This document shows, one piece after another, positions 1 through 9,363 of a stretch of DNA of 17,559 bases. The notes beneath the pieces were generated by a model. It did not search any database. It saw only the letters and a program-made list of their open reading frames with translations, and was not told the origin of the DNA. The stretch is taken from contig LVLI01000625.1 of NCBI GenBank assembly GCA_001687465.1, positions 1-17,559 on the forward strand, written 5' to 3'. The position numbers and the translations under genes were made by a program. Every line of letters starts with the position of its first letter. Within the stretch, counting starts at the first letter, position 1. The stretch comes from Halocafeteria seosinensis. Lineage: Eukaryota; Sar; Bigyra; Bicosoecida.

Positions 1-446
1 ATAGATATGTAAGTGAGCAGGCAGTTACGGTTTTAGGATGCTGCCTAAGTTGTACGTTTGCACTATAAAATACAAGGTTTGCAAAACTTGTACAATAACA
101 ATGCGAACCTTTTTTGTTTTGTGGTGACGGTGACTGTGACTGTACCTGTTAGTCTAGAAGTAACACCTGAGAGCCACAACACTCGACCACTCTCGTTAAG
201 GTTCATTCCAAAGCCTTCAATATTCTTACCGGAGCCACTGAGGCCGACCAAATCGTGCGAGTACTCAGTTTGCTTGGTGAATAGGAGCGATCCTTGACCA
301 TCATCCGTCTTTTACCAATATGCGTGCAAAGGATCCTAATCATATGAAAAGCATAGAGCAGAGACCCGCCAGAATACGGTACGACGTACTGACTATCCTT
401 CGTAGACTCCACCACGCAGTACGGTCGGCAATGACTAGAGCATTTT
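1..446. other. Gene-free stretch at window start
   Basis: No convincing coding exon is visible on either strand. The open frames are short, have no recognisable motif and overlap one another. A short GTGAC/TGTGAC run near 123-150 is the only local repetition. A terminal exon of a gene lying to the left cannot be excluded. Confidence 0.5.
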
Positions 447-785
447 GGGACGGAACAAATTGGAAACTCCAGTTTGGAACTGAATGGAATAGATCGGAAA
501 GCAAGGAGCGGACTGGAACGGAAGGGAGTAGGTGTGAGTACGTTCTGTTCCAGTTTTTTTCTTCGGGACACATCAGGATGCCTTGCTTTCGCGAAGTTTG
601 ATTTTGGATGAGATTGGAACGGATCGGAACGGAACGAACTGGAACGTCACATGATCGATTGGAACGGACTGGAACGGATTGGACGGATCGGAATTCAAGG
701 AATGGAATGCAAGAAACGGACTGGAATGGATTGGAATGCAACGGAACAGACTAGAATGCAACCGAACGGATTGCAACGGAGTAAT
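447..785. repeat. Degenerate GGAACGGA/C-type tandem repeat
   Basis: Units of about 10 bp related to GGAACGGATT or GGAACGGACT recur irregularly, with variants such as GGAATGGATT and GCAACGGA. The array is densest at about 608-781, and a looser block lies at about 447-527. Between the blocks (about 530-600) is a non-repetitive spacer that includes a T-rich run. Copies have drifted by substitution and by small insertions, so this is an old or actively diverging minisatellite and not a perfect array. On the minus strand the units read as Phe-Gln-Ser-Val-Pro-like peptides, which creates spurious open frames. A lone GGAACGG copy also occurs near 2493. Confidence 0.8.
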
Positions 786-885
786 AATGAGGCAAGCTCT
801 CCGGGACGAAGGGGATTGACATGGCAATAACTCGTATCATTTTGGAACCAAAGTTGAGTCGGCCGGTGGGCTATCTGTCACATAT

Positions 886-899
886 ATGTGTGTGTGTGT
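886..899. repeat. (TG)n microsatellite
   Basis: A short run of seven TG dinucleotides follows CATATA in gene-free DNA. Confidence 0.8.
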
Positions 900-1076
900 A
901 TAAATTGAGTTGCAGGTTTGTAATCTTCAAACGCCAGCATTTGGGGCTTAATTAACCACTTCATCTTCCTTGATTAATAGTTGTGGTAGTTTGTTTATCG
1001 TATCAGAAATAACATATCCGACGTAATAGGTCGTCCTCCCAGGAATGGAAGAAAAGCAATCGGCGTCCAGTTCTTT

Positions 1077-1091
1077 CGTCCGTCCGTCCGT
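1077..1091. repeat. (CGTC)n simple repeat
   Basis: Three full CGTC units and a partial fourth occur in tandem in gene-free DNA. Confidence 0.7.
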
Positions 1092-2822
1092 TGGACCAAC
1101 CACCAATTGTACCAACCGCGTGCGATACTAGTAGTAACCATCTCACCGCTGTTTCACGGCAAACGAAACTACCCATGTCGTATAGAATAAGACATGTCAG
1201 CATGAGCAACCGCCCACCGCTTGTGTTCACTGAGTTCACTCCATGCGGAGCTTGCCAATGGCCCAGCGACGCGCGTACACTGCGACCTGTAGCACTCAGC
1301 AGCAGAATGCCTTCTATCCCCCGAAATTCGGATTGATTTCAATGCGAAAAAGCTGTTGCTGAATCATTGAAGAAGTAGGACTGTTGCTTCCCTTCTTACT
1401 TTCTGTTGCATGTACAGGCGGACTCGCTTGTGAGACGTCTGGCCAGGATGGGAACACTGTGAGAACTGCCGGCGGGCGAGAACACCCTAATGTATCGCAT
1501 TATTCAGTTCTGCTCGGTTAAAATGGATAGCAGGAGGAAGGAATGCGAGAGTGTTTATTTATATTGTGGGGGTGGATAACTGGCAATAAGGGTAATGATG
1601 TCGTTGGCAATCAGTCTCTACCAACTCCGGTTTCTGACACACCACCACCTGACATCGGTGTGGAATTGAGAGACTTGGACCTATGACCCCGGGTTATGCC
1701 CCATTTCCGGTGCAGAGATAAAAAGCAAAGGTAAGTGCCTGATTTGCTGTGTCTAGTATGATGGAAAAGCTCATCTGGCTCATTCGAGACCTGTGAAGAA
1801 AAGCGTGAATGCCGACTTCTCTTTCTGACACCGTCCTTGATGCGACCAACACGCTACACCAGCCGAGGTCTCGACAATACAACTTGTAGAACTTGTCTCA
1901 TTCCTCGTCAGTTGTCTACGTGTATTCACTTTGGTTTCGGCCACCTTGTTGATCGTGCAGCCTAGACTTGGGATCCACGTAAGGAGCGCAACCTGGGGGA
2001 AGGAACCCCCCGAATGCTAGTGATTAAAGGATATCACACCCTCCACACAAAAATAGTGTATGAATCAGTGGATACTGCTACCTGTCTGCACACCGTCAGG
2101 TGACTATTGGCCATATCGTTCAAGTTATCGCTGTTGCTTCATCGTGCTGGAAGCACCGAACTCCACTAACGCGTATTGTAACTGACTATTCAACAACTAT
2201 TGCGGACCACGAAGAATCTAAGTCGATTTATGGCTTGGATATCAATATAATGGGATCTGTTGTCTCATCCATCAAGTCTTAGTTTTATCGCCATGAATTC
2301 TCTTGCGACAAAGCCGATTGTACAATGCGCATCCCATTTTCATACACATACACTAACCCTCTAGACGAGTACTTTCAGTGCTACACTTACGACAGTAAGT
2401 GCCATGCTACAAGAACCCACCATTGAAGCAATTTTTACTCCCTGCAGCCGCCGCCTACACCCACCCTCCATAGGTCGCTAAACTCAACCGAACGGAACGG
2501 CAGCTCCCGTACAGTACGGTGTACCCACCCGACTCTTTTTCGCATCGCTACGTACAGACGTCACATTTTCACACTCCATTGTATTGAAAGAACAAGGTTC
2601 ATATTATTTCATTTCGATGCCTCATCAGGCATACGTGTTTCGGTGTGCGTTTAAGGACTTGGATAGGAGTTTTCTTTTTTGTCATCTTCGTCGTGTGGTG
2701 TGCATAGCAGCAGCATGAACCAGTTGTGGTCTTTCACGGGAGGTACCAGCATCATTGGTGGATCATCACTTGCCGACAAGGTCATTTAGTGAGAATACAG
2801 ACCGGAGAACAAAAGGTGGGGA

Positions 2823-4800
2823 ATGGCTAAACAAGAGGAAACAAGGACGCCGCAGCCGCCGTTGAGGTTGAGGTTTGATGCCTTTTTCGAGGAATTTGTT
2901 GATGACGTTAAACCCGATACAGGGGAGAATGGTTTCTCTATGCTGGCTTTAGAGAACGGCGCCACTGTCAAGGGATCTACTGGTGCTTCTCAGGGGCGCC
3001 AAGGACTCTTTATCGTGATCGATGGCCCACAAGGAGCTTGGACCTCCGAGTTAGCGGAAGCCGAAGACGAAAAGACTTGGTCTGACCAAGTAGTTGAGTT
3101 GGACACTTTGTGCCAGTCCTTGTCGCAGTACGTTGATTACTGTCTACTCACCCTGTGTTTCCATGTACAGAATATGGATGGCTTCGCAGACTTCTCACTG
3201 TTCGAATCTGGGAGACATTTGATGGAGAAACGTCTATACTCGTTGGTGAGAATGTTGTACGAATCTTAGGTATGTATGATTATGGTAATGCCATGCACTT
3301 GCGTACGACATAATTGTGAGGTTTCCATCTTGCTCTGTTGATAAACAGATTTATTGATGAATTCTGATAACTTCCCGTTAGACGTTAGCGTGGCTACTGG
3401 TGGGGTGTGTGAACGGGTCTCGAAAGGAGTTGTGCATTTTTCCCATGTACGTTGACAATGTATGCGTTCTTTCGTTGGAAAACTGAGCTAGAATAAGATT
3501 TCTCTTTATGGTGTTTGCAGAGCAATATTTTGGATAAACATTTTGAGTCGGTCTTCAACCAGCTTAACCTGGAAAACACAAACGATGTCCTTAAACATAT
3601 TTCGCTTAGCCCACCCACGGAAAACGGTGCCGTTGCAGATATGAACGGAGATTCACCCCATACTTTGCAGCTATCGAACCACGAGGACCTCGACCTCCAT
3701 ATTGACATAGAAACACTCCCAAAACAGACAACTATCGCTGAAGCATTAGGTCGCGCTAGGCGTGAAATTAAGCTACGCCAGGCCATTTCTCATGAAAAGC
3801 GAGATCTTGATTCACGAGTTGTTGAGCTCGAAAGTGAGTCACAGAGTCTCTACTAGGTATCAAGTGATGCGTATATATATTTTGTCCTTTCCATCATTCA
3901 GAATCACTGCAACGAGTGGAGAGTGAAAAATTAAAACTGGAGAGGGAGTATCAGGAACTACAGGAAGCCCTTTCTGAATACCATCGGAAGTCGACAAATC
4001 CCATGGAATCACCTGATGTTTTGAAGTTGCTTAGCTTGTACGCAGATGTATTATCTTGCCTCAAAGATGAACTTGGGGAAGAGCTATTGCAGCGAACGGT
4101 GTCGAAGTACATGGTAGCAGAGCCATCCACCATTCAGCGTTTAGCTTCCAGCGCGCCTACGAACGACGACTTTCAACGGCTATGTAAAGTGACCGATAGT
4201 TATCAGAAGGAAGGAGACTGTCCTGGGGATGCCAGTCCCAAAATCAAACAGAGGCTTGAGGAGTTGGAGTCACAGGTGGAACAACTACAAAGCTCACTCA
4301 CGGATGAAAAGGAAGCCGAAACATACTGGCAACAGCAGTGTAATAAGAAGACAGCAAGCTTAGGCAGCTTCCGTTACGCTGTCAAGAATCAGGTGAATGC
4401 CATTTATGGAAAGTTCGAGAAGACCAAAAGGGAGTGGGAAAGAGCCAGAAGAAGAGTAAACGATATCTTCAATATACAGAAAGAAGCGATTGCGTCACGC
4501 GTGGAACGCTGCCAACAGCTTTGTACAGATATTCAGGAATGGCAGAAACAGTTCATCTCTCATGAGGAGTTCAAGAAACAAATCGAGTCATTGCGTGGAG
4601 AGGTTTCTGAAGTGAGACAACGTAAGAGCCAAGAGCTTCGTTCTTACGAAAGCGAGCTTAAAGAGTTAAGGGAAGCCAACAGGCAGAAAGACGATCTGAT
4701 TGCTCAATGGGAAGCTTACGCAGCTCACTGGGAAGAGCGAGGACGTGAGGCCGAGAAAAAAGTGAAAGAGCTCGGGTCTCCGACGCCTGAAAATGCATAG
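2823..4800 (+). CDS. Coiled-coil protein of unknown family (5 exons, 564 aa)
   Basis: Exons: 2823-3127, 3190-3269, 3349-3446, 3521-3833 and 3902-4800, which total 1695 nt in frame. Introns are 62, 79, 74 and 68 nt with donors GTACGT, GTATGT, GTACGT and GTGAGT, all ending in CAG. The third exon has no ATG of its own and was found because it is the only stop-free segment that joins exon 2 (phase 1) to exon 4 (phase 0). Residues 1-230 look globular and mostly acidic. Residues about 232-300 and 377-557 are long heptad-patterned, charged helices typical of coiled coils, separated by a shorter helical and polar stretch. No signal peptide, membrane segment or catalytic motif is visible. The gene converges on the methyltransferase gene. 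I do not recognise the family. A tether, cytoskeletal or kinetochore-type scaffold would fit the architecture, but this is a guess from shape only. Confidence 0.8.
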
Positions 4801-5164
4801 AACACAACAAATGAACCAGCAGTATATACATCTTTTATTTAGAATTTCTAACTAACACTCCAGTGGTCCTGTTTCGATGGATAATGGCTGTGACGTGCGA
4901 TCAACGTGAGCTGCCAACCTGGCTGGTACAGTTACCACCTGTTGTTCTACCACCTCGTCTTGCGAGTTTGTCTTGAGAGAATGTTGTACCACTGTTGCGC
5001 AAACGTAGAGCACACTACAGCATAGCTGCCACATTGGTCGCGAAGCTTCGCCTTAACTGCATTGCCTGCCGAGGTTTCAAAGAAGAAATGTAACTGGGAC
5101 AGTGGGGCCTAGTAGCAGGTTACTCGGATTACAGTCCAAATTAGTCGTGATCTTCATATATGAT
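4801..5164. other. Convergent intergenic region between two 3' ends
   Basis: This gap separates the stop codons of two genes that face each other. It must hold both 3' UTRs and polyadenylation sites. An AT-rich segment near 4822-4850 (TATATA, TTTTATTTAG) is a plausible 3'-end region for the plus-strand gene. No coding exon is seen. Confidence 0.55.
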
Positions 5165-7996
5165 TCAGCTTTTGGGAAGATCAAAGCGAACACATTGATC
5201 ACTCACATACCACTCAAACGAGGGTGAGCGTCTGGAGGAAGCGGGCGACACCTCGGAAAGTCCATCACCGCCGTTACCCTCTTCAGAATCACTGTCATCC
5301 GATATTTTCCGCCAGCATGAGTGGTTCTGTAGCTTAGCCTGTATCTTTTCCACCCATTGTTTTGCATTTTCATGAGCGGGATCCAAAGCTACAGCCTTCT
5401 CCATCCATTCCAAAGCTCCCGCTAGTGTGTCTAAGTCGTAAAGGCACAGTGAAATATTGTGAGCTGTAATTGCATCTTCGCCCACCTGTTCCCATGACTG
5501 TGCGTAATAATACAACGCAATCTGAGGCTTATGGAGTTCTGTAATGATACAAGCGCAACGCATTAGAGAACGCAACTATCGAAGCGCATAGCCGCATAGG
5601 CTTACCATAGAATAGTCTACCGACTTCAAATGGCACATCTACCGATTGTTGCGCTTGCCCCGGGGTCAGCTTCACTTCTTCTGAAGAAGGTTCGCTTCCA
5701 TTCATCTCCTCTCCGGATTTCGAGACAAAATCGCACCTTGTGACGTTTATCCAATTTTCGACTATTCTGCAAAAACAGAGGCCCCAAGAAGTTGCACCCT
5801 GCATCTACTGTGCGTTTTCTTCAAGGCTTACTTTGGAAGCCCACGACAGATGTCCTCTTTTAAGTGATGTCTTGCAGAGGAGAGGCGTTTCTCCAACGCA
5901 TACTTGTGCATAATAAAAGTTTCTACATCCCAATAGCTTAAATCCAAGCGGGCGCAGATTGCTTTCACAGATTTTTCTTTCATGCAGTTCTGCAGCACAA
6001 CGACGATCAAAGCCACAAGGAGACAGACATGAAGGCCTCCATCATACCTTCCATCCGTATTGAAGGCGATAGAAATCGTCCGGTCCAAATCTTTCTAACT
6101 CCGAGAAACTCCGAAGGAGCCGACGATATCTCTTAGATTTGTTAACTGCTACTTCATGTGACTGTTTAAGTGGAGCCGGAACAGAGGAGACAAGCTTCCA
6201 TCCTCTCCCGTTGTCAAAAGGGAAGCCTATGTCAGGACGCTCGAGCATATAGTTGTTGTTCATGACGGCCAGTGAAAATAATGCACTGGTGAACGTTCCT
6301 TTGTCGGGATGACGCTTGGCGGGGGTGGAAGGTTTTAATGGGTCCTCTACCAACAGCGGATCCCCGTTGCAGGGAGAAATCGTTGGAACCAGTGATACGC
6401 TCACTGTGATGTCCGCATCCTGTCTTTCGGAGTGCAGCGTAAAACCACCTAGTTGCTCACTAAATAGACCAAGCGCATGTTGGTTCACCCTGCAGGCACG
6501 CATGGACTCCAGCTTCAACCATACAATGTCAGAAACCAAAGGTCTGAGGAGATTCTTACATGAAACTCGCACTCCCATGTGCAGCTATATGTGGTACTCC
6601 CAACCCATAAAACGCTTCCGGATTGCTATTCCCTTTATCACCAAGGACCAACTGCATGACCACGCGCCTTTACGTAATTTTCTTAGAAATTGCTGTCCAC
6701 CAACAATCTTTGACTCACCGCTAAGCTTCGCTGGGTGAGACGCCTGAAACCTTGCATGAGCCGGAACCCTCCTATTGGTAACAGAAATGATGCAGAAGAG
6801 CATGACTGGTAAGTCTTTTCATTCGAAGACTCGGAGCTACGTCTTTCACATTCACCATCATCGTCTTTAATGTCTGAAGTTATCCTCTCCTTATTCTTGG
6901 CGATAGATTCTGTAGCAGCTTTCTCTGCATTCTGCTGTAAGTCTTGTGAGCTCCCTTCTGAGCAGGAAGTGGAATTTTCAGCAAATTCGTCAACCTCAAA
7001 GTTGACCTGATGCGAGGCGAAATAGCATTGATACCACTTCAATATCCTTTGAAGCGACACTTGCAGTTCCGGGTCCTCATGCTGCAGAAAAGGGAGAGTG
7101 CGCGTGTGCGTGTAGGGGCACATTTGAAATTAACAACAATGTAAATACATATTCGGGGCATACCCTGTAATATTCCTCAATATCTTGCTGTGAGAGCTCG
7201 TGTAGGGTCCACATGTTGTCAGTATCCAAGTTGTCCAGCCAGTTTGCTTGTGCTGGATCCAGACCCTGTCCATCCTTGGAGAGTACCCGAGCTCTTTCTT
7301 CATATAGACGATCCCCTATCACCTGCAGGAAACAACGGCGGCACATTTGCTACATGCGCGCTCGGTAGTCTTCCTTTGGAGTACCGTACGTACTCTGAAG
7401 GCATCCATTGGAATCGAATCGAACACGTAGTTTGCAATCAGGACGACGGGATTGACCATACCCCGCACATTCTGGTAATTGCCTTCCTCTTGTTCGTGAT
7501 CGATACTAGAACCTGCTTTGAAACAAATATCCCGGTGCAGTAAGTGAAGTGAGTCCACTCGCTGGTTCGCATCGACTACCGCGAAGTCTACCATCTCCCT
7601 GTCCTTCAAATCTTCGAATTTGGGGTGTTCCATCCATTGGTTCACCGAGTCTGGTTGCATATCTGTGAGCACATAGGTAATCCTCCACGGAGCCATGACG
7701 AATTCTTTGTCCTGAAGTCGCTGTAGGGCTCTTGCGCACAAGTACCCGAATTGGCCTAATCCAGCTCCAAGTTCAATGACATATACCGGGTAATCCAGGT
7801 CAACATGTCCATGAGTGTGCCAATCCTCCACCAATTCGCAAATCATCTCGGCGTACCGGTGCGCTATGAAACTGTTGGACGTGATGTAGTAAGGCACAGT
7901 TCCTGATTCCCAAGCGTCTAACCCTGACACCTGGTAATACCGGGCTGACAGATCCCATAGTGCAGACTCGGACAGACGTGTTGTTGTCCCCTCCAT
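5165..7996 (-). CDS. SAM-dependent methyltransferase with C-terminal TPR repeats (8 exons, 783 aa)
   Basis: Exons in transcript order: 7394-7996, 7164-7322, 6719-7081, 6560-6651, 6048-6489, 5832-5989, 5606-5766 and 5165-5538 (2352 nt, in frame). Introns are 58-82 nt, GT-AG. Residues 73-83 (VIELGAGLGQF) form the SAM-binding motif I of a class I Rossmann methyltransferase. An acidic TDM at 111-113 fits the end of strand 2, and VVLIANYVFDSIP at 184-196 fits the later strand. Residues 376-417 (GDKG, GVPHIAAHGSASFM, VNQHALG) and the later ERFGPDDFY segment match a conserved block I recall from bacterial, especially cyanobacterial, methyltransferase-TPR proteins. About residues 650-720 form two TPR units. 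An acidic, Ser-rich insert of about 60 residues (roughly 287-350) has no counterpart I know of in bacteria. The substrate is unknown. The chosen ATG directly precedes the conserved N-terminal region. No clear organelle-targeting peptide is seen. Confidence 0.85.
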
Positions 7997-8119
7997 AGTT
8001 CATGTGCTATAATATGTCTCCCCATGTATTGAAAAGATCAAATCCGTGTTATTACAAGCAACAATTCCAGTATACTATAGCGCACACTCTTCCCCCCCAG
8101 CTAGGGAAGGTTGAAACCA
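7997..8119. promoter_or_regulatory. Short divergent promoter region
   Basis: Only 123 bp separate the ATG of the minus-strand methyltransferase gene from the ATG of the plus-strand gene at 8120. Both promoters or both 5' UTRs must share this space. It contains a TATA-like TACTATAG near 8074-8081 and a pyrimidine tract with seven consecutive C residues at about 8092-8098. I infer regulation only from the spacing; no experimentally known element is recognised. Confidence 0.45.
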
Positions 8120-8825
8120 ATGGCTCGTCTGGGGGTACTCCGGGAAATACCACAGCATAAATTCGGATTCAGACGTAGGTTCATTTTGTCTCGTGTTTCA
8201 CTCTGTACTACCGTGGGCGCTCCGCAACCATCGCATGGGAATAGTGCTGGACCACCATTGCGGACTGCACTCACCGTGAAGGAATTGGAGCAGACGACAC
8301 CCAGATTTCGGCCATTTGTCTACTCCCCGGATGGAATTGCTCTGGGACTAGAAGGTACACAACAAACTAACTCGTCATCCTTTTCTTGTCTCTGCGTTCA
8401 TTTCTTTCGTGGGTACAGTGTACGCAAACTCGGAACGTAATACGGTGGAATGTCTCGCCTACGCTGGTAAAACCACGTTGGGAGAAGTTGTTGAAGAACT
8501 ACAGGGAAAGCTACGAGATGCACTTCGTCTGGAAAAAACGCCGACAATCGATGTGAGGGTAGACGGAGAGCACGTCCAGACAGAACATGCTTACCAGGAA
8601 GCCTTGTCTGCGTTCGCTGGACGCCGAGTTTCGTTCACTGTCAAACTCGATCGAGGATTTCAGGGAGAAGACAATCTCACATTCGCTATGAACTCGGATC
8701 AAAAATTGTACTTTCCTACGAGCTCTGCAAAGAGGACCTTGTATATGGGCTACGCGTACGTAGCGGGTGGCAGTGTTGCTGCTGCAGCAGGGATCTCGTG
8801 GCTGGCACGATTCCTCTTCACATGA
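8120..8825 (+). CDS. Probable mitochondrial membrane-anchored protein, unknown function (2 exons, 213 aa)
   Basis: Exons are 8120-8354 and 8419-8825 (642 nt, in frame), with one 64-nt intron (GTACAC...TACAG, phase 1). The start is the first ATG of the open frame; the same frame also extends nine bases upstream to a TTG. The first 35 residues are rich in Arg, with a single acidic residue and an alternating basic and hydrophobic pattern, as in a mitochondrial presequence. The middle (about 60-180) has alternating strand-like and helix-like segments, with a YSPDG motif at 68-72. A hydrophobic Gly/Ala-rich segment at about 188-211 ends two residues before the C-terminus and looks like a single membrane span. 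The protein therefore probably sits in a mitochondrial membrane with its C-terminus embedded. I do not recognise the family. Confidence 0.75.
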
Positions 8826-9363
8826 CGAAGAATCGATAATCAGTCTCCACAGTAGCAGTCCGTCCCATGCGGCATGGAGATCTTTGTATCTTCGCAGAAT
8901 ATGAATATGGAGAACGTGCTACGCGTATACCGCATGCAACGTACCGCTGGCACATGATTGCCTCCAAATAGACTGCCGGGTATAGAGTGGGTCAAAGCGG
9001 TTCTTTGAATAGACGATACACATTGATGCCCGTTTTAGACAGTGCGCATCTGGTGCATTCATACAGTCGTATGTCGTCATTTCTGATGGGGGCTCTGACA
9101 GCGGCACACAAATCGGTCGCTGTCGCGAGGTGTTTATCGTGACACCTTGTCTTGGCCATATTATGGACTTGAAGTCCTTGTGGGCTTAAAACACTGCCTT
9201 GCAGACTGGCAAGTTGCAGTATGAACTTCTGCACAAAGTTTCCTTGCACACCCACCTTCACAAAATTGAAATAAGACATGTTACACCGCATAAAGTCTCT
9301 CTGACGTGTGTAATTGGTGGAGAAAAGCCACTATTTGTACTGCATGCTTTCCGATGTATAGCA
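8826..9363. other. Intergenic region upstream of ORC4
   Basis: No coding exon or RNA gene is recognised. The ORC4 frame is open upstream to about 9199, but no ATG occurs in that extension, so the ATG at 9364 is used and the upstream part is treated as 5' UTR. Confidence 0.55.

Larger units (their letters stand above)
786..2822. other. Gene-free 2 kb region upstream of the coiled-coil gene
   Basis: I see no exon with recognisable motifs, no tRNA-like T-loop and no rRNA in this stretch. Open frames are 60 to 81 codons and do not chain through plausible splice sites into a known protein. A perfect five-base-pair G/C stem with loop AAGGAA sits at 1995-2010. The last few hundred bases must contain the promoter and 5' UTR of the gene starting at 2823, but no clear TATA box or other element stands out. 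A rapidly evolving or non-coding gene could be missed. Confidence 0.5.

Noticed and set aside
340-741. 133-codon minus-strand open frame rich in Phe-Gln-Ser-Val-Pro
   Set aside because: It is the translation of the GGAACGGA-type repeat, which happens to lack stops in this frame; there is no domain and no splice context.
3128-3170. 43-nt intron in the coiled-coil gene, ending at the first CAG after the donor
   Set aside because: It is shorter than any other intron here and leads quickly to a stop. Using the next CAG (intron 3128-3189, 62 nt) keeps the frame open through exons 2 and 3.
6316-6738. 140-codon plus-strand frame
   Set aside because: It is antisense to exons 3 to 5 of the methyltransferase gene, whose minus-strand reading has clear family motifs.
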